DNA of 64,000 nt from Sinorhizobium garamanticum (lineage in GTDB: Bacteria; Pseudomonadota; Alphaproteobacteria; Rhizobiales; Rhizobiaceae). The DNA lies in assembly GCF_029892065.1 (NCBI RefSeq), contig NZ_CP120373.1, positions 3,355,001 to 3,419,000 of the forward strand. The letters run 5' to 3'. The position numbers and the translations under genes are program-made. Below, one piece after another: positions 27,444 through 35,973 of the stretch. The notes under the pieces are model-generated. The model was not told the DNA's origin, did no database searches, and was given only the letters and a program-made list of their open reading frames with translations. Numbering within the stretch: position 1 is the stretch's first letter; each line of letters begins with the position of its first letter.

Positions 27444-27668
27444 GGCCCGACCTCGAAAAGAGGGCGCCGTGTGCGGTCGGAGGAGAGTCGGGAGGCTCTC
27501 CTGCTCGCGCGGACCGAAAAGCGACAGCTCGATCGGTCCTTGCTCCTCCGAGGGTGCAACCGCCGCTTCCTCGTCGAAGAACGGATCGAACATCGGCACA
27601 GGCCGCCCCACTGCGTTCAACGCCGTGCAAACGAAGCGGAGCTTGCGTCGCGACGGGACGCCCGACAT
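27441..27668 (-). CDS. Small protein coupled to the COG0523 GTPase gene
   Basis: 75 codons whose ATG overlaps the stop of the upstream GTPase gene (TGATG), an arrangement favouring translational coupling. The product ([20 protein letters not shown]..., then an acidic middle with DEEAAVAPSEEQGPIELS) resembles no family I recognise. Its stop codon is the terminal TAG of the neighbouring 276-bp repeat element, so the original reading frame may have been shortened by that insertion. It may be non-functional. Confidence 0.35.
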   Translation of the reverse strand: MSGVPSRRKLRFVCTALNAVGRPVPMFDPFFDEEAAVAPSEEQGPIELSLFGPREQESLPTLLRPHTAPSFRGRA

Positions 27669-28870
27669 CAGGCCGCCCGCTGCGTCCAGCTCGCGAAGGG
27701 ATCCGGCAGATCGCGCCAGCGCTCCGGCCGAAAGGCGTCTTCCTTGATCAGGCAGGCATCGAGCCCGGCGCGAAGTGTCGTCTCATCCATCGGATCGGCG
27801 CCGATGAAGACGATCTCCTGTCGCCGGTCGCCCCAGACCGGATCGATATAGGGGGCGATCGCCTTGTGGAAGTCCGTGTCGCGCGGCCATTGCTCCTTGG
27901 GCACCGACGCCCACCAGAGCCCCATCTTGCCCGTGCGCACCAGCGGTCCGGCCTGGTTCAGCTCGCCGACGTGATAGGGGCGCGTGGCCAACCAGAAGAA
28001 GCCCTTGGCGCGTAGCACGCCCGGCCATGACTGGTTCAGGAAGGTCTGGAAGCGCATCGGATCGAAGGGCTGGCGCGCGCGATACACGAAGGAATTGATA
28101 CCGTATTCCTCCGTTTCCGGAACGTGATCCTTGAAACCGTTGAGTTCCTTGTACCAGAGCGGATGCTGCGCGGCCTTGAGCAAATCGAAGCGGCGGGTGC
28201 CGAGCACTTCGCGCAGTTCCACCTTGCCGAAATCGGTTTCGATCAGTTTCGCGTCTGGGTTAAGACCGACGATGATCTTGCGCGCGGCGTCGAGTTGTTC
28301 CGCCGACGCCGTTCCCACCTTGTTGAGGACAATCACATCGGCGAATTCGATCTGCTCGACCAGCAGATCGACGAGCGTGCGGATGTCGCCTTCGCCCGCC
28401 GTTTCGCCCCGGTCGGCGAGGAAGTCGAGGCAGGAATAATCGGCGAGCAGGTTGGCTGCATCCACCACCGTCACCATCGTGTCGAGGCGGGCGACGTCGG
28501 CGAGGCTTTCGCCATTTTCATTGCGGAAGTCGAACGTGATCGCGACTGGCAGGGGTTCGGAAATGCCGCTCGATTCAATCAGCAGGTAGTCGAAGCGATC
28601 CTGTTCGGCGAGGTTGCGCACCTCGCGCAGGAGATCGTCGCGAAGTGTGCAACAGATGCAGCCATTGGTCATCTCGACGAGCTGTTCCTCCGTACGCGAA
28701 AGATTGGCGCTGCCGTCACGCACCAGCGAGGCGTCGATGTTGATCTCGCTCATGTCATTGACGATCACGGCGACGCGCAGACCGTCGCGGTTGGAAAGCA
28801 CATGGTTCAGCAGTGTCGTCTTACCGGCGCCGAGAAACCCGGAAAGGACGGTGACGGGGAGTTTTTCCAT
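27668..28870 (-). CDS. COG0523 family G3E GTPase (zinc metallochaperone type)
   Basis: 400 residues from the ATG at 28870; longer upstream readings add an Arg-rich non-homologous tail. Walker A is [15 protein letters not shown], followed by the metal-binding [12 protein letters not shown] (C-x-C-C), the Walker B-like [11 protein letters not shown], and the guanine-specificity NKVGTA. The C-terminal CobW_C domain ends about residue 370. This group inserts metal under zinc limitation (ZigA/YeiR/ZNG1 relatives). A Zur-type box just upstream and the neighbouring znu/zur genes support a zinc-starvation role. Confidence 0.9.
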   Translation of the reverse strand: MEKLPVTVLSGFLGAGKTTLLNHVLSNRDGLRVAVIVNDMSEINIDASLVRDGSANLSRTEEQLVEMTNGCICCTLRDDLLREVRNLAEQDRFDYLLIESSGISEPLPVAITFDFRNENGESLADVARLDTMVTVVDAANLLADYSCLDFLADRGETAGEGDIRTLVDLLVEQIEFADVIVLNKVGTASAEQLDAARKIIVGLNPDAKLIETDFGKVELREVLGTRRFDLLKAAQHPLWYKELNGFKDHVPETEEYGINSFVYRARQPFDPMRFQTFLNQSWPGVLRAKGFFWLATRPYHVGELNQAGPLVRTGKMGLWWASVPKEQWPRDTDFHKAIAPYIDPVWGDRRQEIVFIGADPMDETTLRAGLDACLIKEDAFRPERWRDLPDPFASWTQRAA

Positions 28871-28883
28871 TGCATGGTGTCCA

Positions 28884-28906
28884 TATGTTATATCGTTACA
28901 GTAACA
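28884..28906 (-). promoter_or_regulatory. Probable Zur box upstream of the COG0523 gene
   Basis: ATGTTATATCGTTACAGTAAC contains the palindrome GTTAC-A-GTAAC and a GTTATA half. It resembles the paired boxes between znuA and znuC and lies 14 bases before the start codon. Confidence 0.55.
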
Positions 28907-28962
28907 CGGGAAAGAAAAGGCGGACTTTGCAGCCCGCCTTCGCCGTCTTGGGAGGACGACTT

Positions 28963-29009
28963 TTGGAATTCGCAATTCCGGACGGAAAACCGTTACACCT
29001 AGAACTGCT
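28963..29009. repeat. Dispersed GCAATTCCGGACGGAAAACCG repeat
   Basis: The sequence GAATTCGCAATTCCGGACGG..AACCGTTACAC is nearly repeated at 51722-51780 and partly at 6385. It lies directly after the znuA stop. Confidence 0.55.
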
Positions 29010-30029
29010 TTAGCTCGCCGAAGCGAGGCAGGATTTCAAGGATGTGCCGATGTTCTCCATCAGTTGGAAATAGAGGTCCGGACCGGCATCAAGCGTTGCG
29101 GCCTCGGGGTCGAGGGTTCCCGATTTTGCCGGGGTGCCCTCGATGACGACGTTGATCAGCTTCGGCTCGAACTGCGGTTCGGCGAAGACGCAGGTCGCGC
29201 CCAGCTCCTTGATCTTGGCACGGATTTCGGAAAGCCGTTCGGCGCCGGGCAGCACCTCGGGGCTTACCGTGATGGAGCCGGCGACCCGCACCTTGTAGCG
29301 ATGCTCGAAATATTGATAGGCATCGTGGAAGACGACAAAAGGCTTGTCCTGGACTGGCGCCACAGTCTCGGCGAGGTGTTTGTCCAGTGCATCCAATCTT
29401 TGGTTGAGCTTGTCCAGATTGGCCTCGTACGCGGCGGCGTTGGCGGGGTCGGCTTCGGCGAGCGCCTTTTCGATCTCGTTGGCCATCGCCTTGGCGTTCA
29501 TCGGGTCGAGCCACATATGCATGTCGAACTCGCCCTCGGCATGGTGGTCATGATCGTTAGCCGGCTCCTGTTCGGCGGCGTGCTCTTCATGCTCGTGGCC
29601 GTCATGGGCAGCTTCTTCGGCACCGTGACTGTCGCCTTCATGGCCTTCGTCGTCGTCCGCGTGCGCCTCGAACGCGCCGCCCTCGCGGAACTTCAGCTTC
29701 TCAAGGCCGGGCGCTTCGCCGAGTTCCACCACTTTGGCGCCGCTGCCGAGCGCTTCGAGCGGCTTGTCCAGGAAGGCCTCGAGGCCGTGGCCGACCCAGA
29801 ACACCACCTTGGCCTCCTGCAGTGCCGCGGCATTCGAGGGCTTCATGTTGTAGGTATGTGGCGAGGCGCCGCCCTCGACGATAAGCGACGGTTTTCCGAC
29901 TCCCTCCATGATCGAAGCGACCAGCGAGTGCACAGGCTTGATGGAAGCCACCACATTGGGTGCATCCGCCCAGGCGGGAGAGGAGAGAAGGACGGTGGAT
30001 GCAAAGAGCAGGGCAGGCGTCGATTTCAT
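29010..30029 (-). CDS. znuA: Zinc ABC transporter periplasmic binding protein
   Basis: 339 residues with a Sec signal (residues 1-21, ending SPAWA). The mature start [24 protein letters not shown] is typical of ZnuA. Zn-binding His residues appear in [23 protein letters not shown] and [14 protein letters not shown]. Between residues about 120 and 168 is a His/Asp/Glu-rich loop ([38 protein letters not shown]) that buffers or recruits zinc. It delivers zinc to ZnuB/ZnuC, encoded divergently across a promoter with two Zur-like palindromes. Confidence 0.96.
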   Translation of the reverse strand: MKSTPALLFASTVLLSSPAWADAPNVVASIKPVHSLVASIMEGVGKPSLIVEGGASPHTYNMKPSNAAALQEAKVVFWVGHGLEAFLDKPLEALGSGAKVVELGEAPGLEKLKFREGGAFEAHADDDEGHEGDSHGAEEAAHDGHEHEEHAAEQEPANDHDHHAEGEFDMHMWLDPMNAKAMANEIEKALAEADPANAAAYEANLDKLNQRLDALDKHLAETVAPVQDKPFVVFHDAYQYFEHRYKVRVAGSITVSPEVLPGAERLSEIRAKIKELGATCVFAEPQFEPKLINVVIEGTPAKSGTLDPEAATLDAGPDLYFQLMENIGTSLKSCLASAS

Positions 30030-30099
30030 CGGGGTCTCCGAGCTTTACAGGTTCAAAATGTTGGGCAGCCTCTGCGCATCGGCGTTGCGCAGGCTCGCC

Positions 30100-30137
30100 A
30101 TGTAATGTTATTACATCAATTGCGTTATGCTATAACG
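30100..30137. promoter_or_regulatory. Two Zur-type palindromes between znuA and znuCB
   Basis: ATGTAAT-GTT-ATTACAT (30100-30116) and CGTTAT-GCT-ATAACG (30123-30137) have centres 22 bases apart, about two helical turns. Zur, encoded downstream, is the expected repressor of both divergent operons. Confidence 0.7.
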
Positions 30138-30178
30138 TGTGCGATAGCCAGTGGCAACCATCAATCCGGAATTTTTTG

Positions 30179-31087
30179 ATGCTGAATCTCCGATCGCCAG
30201 AAACGAGGCCGCTCGTCAGCCTCAATAACACCGGGGTCCGCCGGAACGGGCGGTGGCTCGTGCGCGGCGTCGAGTTTTCGATCAGCCGCGGCGAAATCGT
30301 CACTCTCATCGGTCCGAACGGCTCGGGAAAATCGACGACGGCGAAGACCGCGATCGGCGTCCTGAAGCCGGACGAGGGCCATGTTGAGCGGGTCGCTGGG
30401 CTCAAGGTCGGCTATGTCCCGCAGAAGCTTGCCGTCGACTGGACCTTGCCGTTGACCGTCGAGCGGCTGATGACGTTGACCGGGCCGCTGAAGGGGCGCG
30501 AGATCGAGGAGGCGCTCGCCGCAACCGGCATGCTGCACATGGCAAAAGCGGAAGTGCAGCATCTTTCGGGGGGCGAGTTCCAGCGCGCAATGCTTGCCCG
30601 CGCAATCGCCCGCAAGCCTGACCTGCTTGTTCTCGACGAACCGGTGCAGGGCGTCGATTTCTCCGGCGAGATTGCGCTTTACGAACTCATCAAGCAGATC
30701 CGCAACCGCACAGGCTGCGGCATCCTGCTGATCTCGCATGATCTCCACATCGTCATGGCCGAGACCGATACTGTCGTCTGCCTCAACGGACATGTCTGCT
30801 GCCGCGGCACGCCGCAGGCGGTGAGCCAGAGCCCGGAATATCTGAAGCTGTTCGGCCGGCGGGCAGCGGGCACGCTCGCGGTCTACAGCCACCATCACGA
30901 CCATACGCACCTGCCGGACGGCCGCGTGCTGCATGCCGACGGCAGCATCACCGAAAGCTGTTTCCCGGGCGATGGGCATCATCACCACGAGGAAGCCGAG
31001 GACGTGCACAATCACGATCCGGACTGCGGCTGCGGCCATCACACGCGACTCCAGGGCTTCGAACAGGCGGAGAAGCGCGATGCTTGA
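30179..31087 (+). CDS. znuC: Zinc ABC transporter ATP-binding protein
   Basis: 302 residues from the ATG at 30179. Walker A is GPNGSGKST, the signature LSGGEFQRAMLARA, Walker B LLVLDEPVQGVD, and the switch His is in ISHDLH. After residue about 240 there is a long metal-binding tail with SHHHDHTH, DGHHHHEE and DCGCGHH, which makes it longer than the approximately 250 residues of E. coli ZnuC. The stop overlaps znuB by eight bases. It powers zinc uptake. Confidence 0.95.
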   Translation: MLNLRSPETRPLVSLNNTGVRRNGRWLVRGVEFSISRGEIVTLIGPNGSGKSTTAKTAIGVLKPDEGHVERVAGLKVGYVPQKLAVDWTLPLTVERLMTLTGPLKGREIEEALAATGMLHMAKAEVQHLSGGEFQRAMLARAIARKPDLLVLDEPVQGVDFSGEIALYELIKQIRNRTGCGILLISHDLHIVMAETDTVVCLNGHVCCRGTPQAVSQSPEYLKLFGRRAAGTLAVYSHHHDHTHLPDGRVLHADGSITESCFPGDGHHHHEEAEDVHNHDPDCGCGHHTRLQGFEQAEKRDA

Positions 31088-31907
31088 CGATTTCTTCATC
31101 CGCGCGCTCGTTGCCGGCATCGGCATCGCCATGGTCGCCGGCCCGCTCGGCTGCTTCGTCATCTGGCGGCGCATGGCCTATTTCGGCGACACCATGGCCC
31201 ATTCGGCGCTGCTCGGCGTGGCGCTGTCGCTGCTCCTCGAACTCAATCTGATGGTCAGCGTCTTCATCGTCGCCTCCGTTGTCTCGCTTCTGCTGCTCTT
31301 CCTGCAGAAGCGCGGTGCGCTGTCGACGGACGCGCTGCTCGGCATCCTCTCGCATTCGGCCCTGTCGATCGGCCTCGTCATCGTCGCCTTCATGACCTGG
31401 GTTCGGATCGATCTCGTCGGCTTTCTCTTCGGTGATATCCTCGCCGTCTCCGAGGCCGACATCGACATTATCTGGGGCGGCGGCATTCTGGTGATCTTCG
31501 CGCTCGTCTATCTCTGGCGGCCGCTGCTTGCCTCGACCGTCAATCCGGAACTGGCGGAAGCCGAAGGCCTGCGGCCAGAGAGGACACGGCTCTTCTTCAT
31601 GCTGCTGATGGCGCTGGTGATCGCCATCGCCATGAAGATCGTCGGCATCCTGTTGATCACGTCGCTTCTGATCATACCGGCGGCGACCGCGCGCCGCTTT
31701 GCCGGCTCGCCGGAGATCATGGCCGTTCTCGCTTCGCTGATCGGCGCGCTCGCCGTCGTCGGCGGCCTTTTTGGCTCGCTCCACTTCGACACGCCGTCGG
31801 GACCGTCTATCGTGGTTGCGGCGCTGGCGCTGTTCGTGCTGAGTCTCCTGCCGATCGGCAGACAGCTCGAAAGCGCATCACATTCTTCGCATGGAGGGCA
31901 TCATTGA
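31080..31907 (+). CDS. znuB: Zinc ABC transporter permease
   Basis: 275 residues; the ATG overlaps the end of znuC. It is an ABC-3 family membrane protein with about eight hydrophobic segments: RMAYFGDTMAHSALLGVALSLLL, LLGILSHSALSIGLV, VGFLFGDILAVS and IVGILLITSLLIIPAATARRFAGSP are hallmark blocks. It ends with a short His-rich tail (SHSSHGGHH). It forms the zinc channel of ZnuABC. Its TGA overlaps the ATG of zur. Confidence 0.96.
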   Translation: MLDDFFIRALVAGIGIAMVAGPLGCFVIWRRMAYFGDTMAHSALLGVALSLLLELNLMVSVFIVASVVSLLLLFLQKRGALSTDALLGILSHSALSIGLVIVAFMTWVRIDLVGFLFGDILAVSEADIDIIWGGGILVIFALVYLWRPLLASTVNPELAEAEGLRPERTRLFFMLLMALVIAIAMKIVGILLITSLLIIPAATARRFAGSPEIMAVLASLIGALAVVGGLFGSLHFDTPSGPSIVVAALALFVLSLLPIGRQLESASHSSHGGHH

Positions 31908-32305
31908 TGGTCACGCCGCAATTGACGAAAAACCAGTCGCTGGTGATGGGAGCGCTGGCCCATTCGGAAGGCCCGATGAGCGCCTATACCATTCTCGACA
32001 AGCTGCGCGACCAGGGTTTTCGCGCGCCGCTGCAGGTCTATCGCGCGCTCGACAAGCTGCTCGAATACGGCCTCGTCCACCGGCTCGAAAGCCTGAACGC
32101 CTTCGTGGCCTGCACCTGCCCGCATGAGCACGAGCATGATCGCGGCGTCACCGCCTTCACCATCTGCGAGGGCTGCGGCCAGGTGACGGAGTTCAACGAC
32201 GCGGCGATCGAGGAGCGCCTTTCGGCGCTCGTGCGCGCACAGAGCTTCAAGACCGAAAAGACGACGATCGAGATCCGCGGCCACTGCAAGAGTTGCGCCG
32301 CCTGA
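31907..32305 (+). CDS. zur: Zinc uptake regulator, Fur family
   Basis: 132 residues from the ATG in the TGATG overlap with znuB; GGAGGG lies nine bases upstream. The winged helix (SAYTILDKLRDQGFRAPLQVYRALDKLLEYGLVHRLESLNAFVAC) and metal site residues are present: CPHEHEHD, the structural cysteine pair CEGCGQV, and GHCKSCAA at the end. Zur represses znu genes when zinc is plentiful. Placement as the last gene of znuCB-zur implies autoregulation through the boxes at 30100-30137. Confidence 0.96.
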   Translation: MVTPQLTKNQSLVMGALAHSEGPMSAYTILDKLRDQGFRAPLQVYRALDKLLEYGLVHRLESLNAFVACTCPHEHEHDRGVTAFTICEGCGQVTEFNDAAIEERLSALVRAQSFKTEKTTIEIRGHCKSCAA

Positions 32306-32323
32306 TTTGTGTCGGCGTGAGCG

Positions 32324-32854
32324 TCAGTCCAGCCGCGTGAACTGGGCGGCATAGCGCTGCCAATTCTTCACATAGTGTTCGGCGGAACGCTTCAGCTTCT
32401 CGACGGCGGCGTCATCAAGCGTGCGGATCACTTTGGCTGGTGTACCGACAATCAGCGAATTGTCTGGAAATTGCTTGCCTTCGGTGATGAGTGCATTGGC
32501 GCCTACAAGGCAGTTCCTGCCGATCTGCGCGCCATTCAACACGATTGCGCCCATGCCTATCAGCGAATTGTCGCCGATCGAGCAGCCGTGGATGATCGCC
32601 CGGTGGCCGATGGTGCAACCTTCGCCGATGGTCGTCGGAAAACCGGGGTCGACGTGGATGATGACGGCTTCCTGGATGTTCGTGCGCGCGCCGATGCGGA
32701 TCGGCTCGTTGTCGCCACGCAGTGTCGCACCGAACCAGATGCCGACATCCTCGCCGATTTCCACCTGGCCGATGACGTTGGCATCAGGGGCGATCCAATA
32801 GCTGCCTTCAGCCGGCCTTTGAGGCCGCAGCGGTCCAAGTGCGAAGAGCGGCAT
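32324..32854 (-). CDS. Gamma-carbonic anhydrase family (hexapeptide repeat) protein
   Basis: 176 residues. It is a left-handed beta-helix with hexapeptide repeats from residue 20 to 145 (IAPDANVIGQVEIGEDVGIWFGATLRGD). The three metal ligands of gamma-class anhydrases are present as His in AVIIHVDPG and the pair in IGHRAIIHGC. Related proteins (YrdA/PaaY) hydrate CO2 or hydrolyse thioesters; activity is not certain. It is 24 bases downstream of an FAH-family gene on the same strand and is likely co-transcribed with it. Confidence 0.9.
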   Translation of the reverse strand: MPLFALGPLRPQRPAEGSYWIAPDANVIGQVEIGEDVGIWFGATLRGDNEPIRIGARTNIQEAVIIHVDPGFPTTIGEGCTIGHRAIIHGCSIGDNSLIGMGAIVLNGAQIGRNCLVGANALITEGKQFPDNSLIVGTPAKVIRTLDDAAVEKLKRSAEHYVKNWQRYAAQFTRLD

Positions 32855-32878
32855 GCGTGTTTCCTCCCTGGCGCCAGG

Positions 32879-33565
32879 TTAGATCACAGTGACCGAGAGC
32901 GCGGCGATGCCATCGACGCCGCAGGTGACGACGTCGCCACGCTGAACCGGGCCGACGCCTGCAGGCGTTCCGGTCATGATGACATCACCCGGCGCAAGCG
33001 TGAAGGTCGTTGAAAGCTCGGCGATGATCTCGGGTACCTTCCAGATCATCTGGTCGAGATCGCCCTGCTGGCGCGTTTCGCCGTTGACCTTCAGCCAGAT
33101 ATTGCCGTTGCTCGGGTGGCCGATCGCTTCGGCCGGCACGATCTCCGAGACCGGTGCGGAATGCTCGAAAGCTTTGGCTGCAGTCCAGGGCTTGCCGGCC
33201 TTCTTGGCTTCGGCCTGGAGGTCACGGCGCGTGAAATCGATGCCGACGGCGTATCCATAGACGTGGTTGAGCGCTTCCTCGACGGGAATGTCGGCGCCGC
33301 CGCTGCGCAGGGCGACGATCAGTTCCACCTCGTGGTGCACATCAAAGGAGCGCGGCGGGTAGGGGAATTCCTCGCCAGGCGGCAGCAGATTGTCCGGATT
33401 TTTCTGGAAGAAGAAGGGCGGTTCGCGGTCGGGATCATGCCCCATCTCGATCGCGTGGGCGGCATAGTTGCGGCCGACGCAATAGACGCGCCGGACCGGA
33501 AAGCCCACGAGGCTGCCGGAAATCGGCAGCAGCACGGGCGGCGAGGGCGGTATGACTGTTTCCAT
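32879..33565 (-). CDS. Fumarylacetoacetate hydrolase family protein
   Basis: 228 residues, the short form of the family. The core reads VYCVGRNYAAHAIEMGHD, PFFFQKNPDNLLPPGE, then the metal-binding HHEVELIVAL (Glu-x-Glu), YGYAVGIDFTRRDLQ (Asp), and MTGTPAGVGPVQRGD. Such enzymes cleave C-C bonds in fumarylpyruvate, acylpyruvates or related diketones, or decarboxylate oxaloacetate. The specific substrate cannot be told. A single RIME palindrome sits 13 bases upstream of its start. Confidence 0.9.
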   Translation of the reverse strand: METVIPPSPPVLLPISGSLVGFPVRRVYCVGRNYAAHAIEMGHDPDREPPFFFQKNPDNLLPPGEEFPYPPRSFDVHHEVELIVALRSGGADIPVEEALNHVYGYAVGIDFTRRDLQAEAKKAGKPWTAAKAFEHSAPVSEIVPAEAIGHPSNGNIWLKVNGETRQQGDLDQMIWKVPEIIAELSTTFTLAPGDVIMTGTPAGVGPVQRGDVVTCGVDGIAALSVTVI

Positions 33566-33577
33566 GATCGTCCCCTT

Positions 33578-33621
33578 CTACAGCGCCGCGCGTCCGATTG
33601 GACCCGCAAAGGTCGCTGTAG
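33578..33621 (-). repeat. RIME1-like half element (one palindrome)
   Basis: CTACAGCGCCGCGCG...CAAAGGTCGCTGTAG matches only the second palindrome of the full element. It lies immediately before the FAH-family gene start. Confidence 0.7.
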
Positions 33622-33787
33622 CACTTTGAATTGCTACCGCGATCAACCCGGCGGCGAAAATCGCCGCAGCGACCTTGCGTATCGATAGATGCGCGTCACT
33701 GCGGCGAATCTGAAGCTGGACGTTAGCAGCCGGAAGGGCTGCCGCAAAAGGCAAAGTTATGCCGATGGTTCGACACGGCGGCTGCAA

Positions 33788-33994
33788 TCAGGCGCAGCGC
33801 ACGTAGGCTTTAAGCTGGTCGCGTGTCAGAAACCGGCCGTCCGAGCGCGAGTTGAGCTCCGGATGGCTGTATTCGAGGCTGGGTACTTCGGGAAGTTCAA
33901 GGGCCTGTCGGACTGTCATGATACCGATGTCCTTGCGGCCGCTTTCGCGCTTCATGCTGACTTCGACTATGCGGTAGAGATGACTCTCGCTCAT
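33788..33994 (-). CDS. Small hypothetical protein, 68 residues
   Basis: GGGAG eight bases before the ATG supports translation. The product MSESHLYRIVEVSMKRESGRKDIGIMTVRQALELPEVPSLEYSHPEL... is soluble, has no cysteine motif and ends LKAYVRCA. No family recognised. It is flanked by non-coding DNA on both sides. Confidence 0.5.
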   Translation of the reverse strand: MSESHLYRIVEVSMKRESGRKDIGIMTVRQALELPEVPSLEYSHPELNSRSDGRFLTRDQLKAYVRCA

Positions 33995-34257
33995 GCTGGC
34001 TCTCCCGTCTTATTTTTTTCCCCTTGGTGTGGACTAAAGCTCTCCGAAATTGGTTTTTGTGAGGCACCTCAGAATATAACTGAGAGAAATGAACGCTTCG
34101 CGACAGAAATCGGGCAGTTTCGCGAAGATTTCTGTGTCATTTCGAGATATGCGGATACGAAAAGTAACACTTTCCGCCTGCGATCGCTTAGGTCGGAAGC
34201 GGATATCGTACGCAATTAGACGGAGCCGGTAACTGGCTGCCGCGTAGCGCCGGTGCC

Positions 34258-34497
34258 TCAATGCGTCTCTAGATGCGCCTCCTTGGCGGCGGAAATAAAG
34301 AGCTTGCGGGCTTCCTCGACGGTACGGCGACCCTCGATTGCCGCGCGGCAGGCGCTGCGGGCGGCGACGTAGTAAGGTCCACGGTGGGGCCACTGGTCCG
34401 CCAGGCATCTCAGCGCGTCGGACGGTCCCTTGACCATGCGCACGTCGTTACGGGTCAAACCGAGCTCGATCGGATGGCTCCACAACACTTGATGCAT
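34258..34497 (-). CDS. DUF982 family protein
   Basis: 79 residues from the ATG at 34497, with AAGGAGGAG six bases upstream. The sequence follows the DUF982 pattern common in Rhizobiaceae: strand-forming LVRNDVRMVKGPSDALRCLADQWPHRGPYYVAARSACRAAIEGRRTVEEAR is recognisable by its L.DQWP...G..Y..A...C..A..G core. Function unknown; many paralogues occur in rhizobial genomes. A RIME repeat lies about 80 bases upstream of its start. Confidence 0.75.
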   Translation of the reverse strand: MHQVLWSHPIELGLTRNDVRMVKGPSDALRCLADQWPHRGPYYVAARSACRAAIEGRRTVEEARKLFISAAKEAHLETH

Positions 34498-34574
34498 GCT
34501 TCTCCTCCTTGAGATCATGAACGACAACGTCGTCAGATGGGCACAGGTTCCGTACTCCTCGGACGCGCGCCCAC

Positions 34575-34675
34575 GGCATGTTTCCTTAAATCTGAACCGA
34601 TTTAAGAATAAAATATGCAGCAATTCACAGTGCACCAGCGTCCTTTGCGCGTCTGACAAGCGCACGGCGCTGTAG
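34575..34675 (+). repeat. RIME1-like element, copy 4
   Basis: A diverged copy: TTTCCTTAAATCTGAACCGATTTAAG...AAATATGCAG followed by CCAGCGTCCTTTGCGCGTC...CGGCGCTGTAG. Confidence 0.7.
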
Positions 34676-34913
34676 GCCAAGCGCTTCAATGTAGCGCAGG
34701 AATTCCGGTTTGTCCGCTATTTTGCGGGGCCTCGTGCGCCGGAGGAACCATCGTGCTTCACATGGGTTTCGTTTCCGTAGACTCTGAGGGGAGCGGCCGG
34801 ACGATTGCCCTGGACGGTGGCGAACCGGGTGGCATTCCCTAAGGAGTTCATCGTGGTCGATCGCGCGCCGAGTTGGGACGGCGCGAGGTCTTCTGTCGTG
34901 TTAGGAAAGAACA

Positions 34914-35342
34914 ATGTGGACAAAATCACTGGTGGCCGAAATTCTTGGCGAACCTTCCCTCTCGCAGTACGCCGGCAGCAGTCTCGCCCAATTCGAATGG
35001 AAGAATCGCGTCATCGTTATCTTCTGCGACCTGACAAACGAAAAAGCGGCGCATCAGGAAAAGCTGCTCCTTGCGAAGCGCCGCGAGCTTGCGCGTAACG
35101 ATGTCGTCGTCCTGCGTGTCAGGGGCGGTTCCGCAGTGCCCTTATACGGAGCCGGCGGCGACCTCGACGCACGCCAGATCCGCGAGGACCTCGACGTCAA
35201 CGAGGTTCGCGACTTCACCGTTGTGGTTGTGGGGAAGGATGGATCGGTGAGACTTCACGCAACCGAGCCGAAAATGCCGGCAGAGCTTTTCGCGCTGTTC
35301 AGGGGCGGCGCCAGGCCATCACGTCAGCCGTCGGAGAACTGA
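34914..35342 (+). CDS. DUF4174 domain protein
   Basis: 142 residues; AGGAAAG lies before the ATG. The pattern VIVIFCDLTNEKAAHQEKLLLAKRRELARNDVVVLRV followed by FTVVVVGKDGSVRLHATEPKMPAELFALF matches the thioredoxin-fold-like DUF4174 family, but there is no CxxC motif and no clear signal peptide from this start. Function unknown. Standalone gene between a RIME-containing spacer and a convergent small gene. Confidence 0.75.
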   Translation: MWTKSLVAEILGEPSLSQYAGSSLAQFEWKNRVIVIFCDLTNEKAAHQEKLLLAKRRELARNDVVVLRVRGGSAVPLYGAGGDLDARQIREDLDVNEVRDFTVVVVGKDGSVRLHATEPKMPAELFALFRGGARPSRQPSEN

Positions 35343-35365
35343 CGCAGGAGTTCGAGCGCGGCAGG

Positions 35366-35611
35366 TCAATGTAACATCTTTGAAATCGGCACTCCCAGCG
35401 AGGCGCCTTCCCTCATTTGGGCATCAAGGCGCATTGCCGCCACATAGTCCTCGGTGAGTTCCATCAAAGCCAGCGCGATCTCCTGCCAACTCCAGCCTTC
35501 ATTTTCGGCAACGGCGATGAGCAGCTTGAAATCGTCGTCCATCGCGCGTTGGCATTCGAGATCGCGGTTGCGATGATCGGGGCAGATGTTTTGTGCAAGT
35601 GCTTTAGCCAT
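35366..35611 (-). CDS. Hypothetical protein, 81 residues
   Basis: The ATG at 35611 has GGAAG four bases upstream; the longer reading adds an unlikely Ser-rich tail. The product contains CPDHRNRDLECQRAMDDDFKLLIAVAENEGWSWQEIALALMELTEDYVAAMR, a predicted helical protein with a WSWQEIA helix-turn-like segment. The family is not recognised. It is convergent with the DUF4174 gene. Confidence 0.6.
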   Translation of the reverse strand: MAKALAQNICPDHRNRDLECQRAMDDDFKLLIAVAENEGWSWQEIALALMELTEDYVAAMRLDAQMREGASLGVPISKMLH

Positions 35612-35805
35612 CGTTCTTCCTCGCTCCGAAAAGGAACTCCGCGAGCATCCGGCTGGTTCCATCACGGTAAATCCTTCTGCTGGGAAATACGTGATCGACC
35701 GCGAGATAGTTGCAGCGGCCGCGTGGTTCGAAGCCTCCGTCGCACGAACGGCCAGGGCGGCAGTCTCGCCTTATCCGGATCCGCGCGGTATAAGGGCTCG
35801 CCCTA

Positions 35806-35908
35806 CTGCATGACTCCTCAAATCGGAATTGATTTGAGGATAAAATCATGCAGCGATTCAAAGTGCTGCAGCGACCTTTGCGCGTCTCAAAAGACGCGCG
35901 GCGCTGGA
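35806..35908 (+). repeat. RIME1-like element, copy 5
   Basis: CTGCATGACTCCTCAAATCGG...AAAATCATGCAG and then CTGCAGCGACCTTTGCGCGTC...GACGCGCGGCGCTGGAG. The frame of dusA remains open through its second half. Confidence 0.8.
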
Positions 35909-35973
35909 GTTCTGCACTGCCGCTCCGATATGGCGCCGGCCGCGAGCGATCCGTCGCGGCGCCAGAGGGCGTC

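Noticed and set aside
27187..28015. Several frames through the 276-bp inverted-repeat element and antisense to the COG0523 gene
   Set aside because: They arise from the palindrome and from the complement of the GTPase gene.
34717..34929. 70-codon minus-strand frame upstream of the DUF4174 gene
   Set aside because: It overlaps the promoter and start of a well-supported gene, lacks a ribosome binding site and shows no recognisable features.
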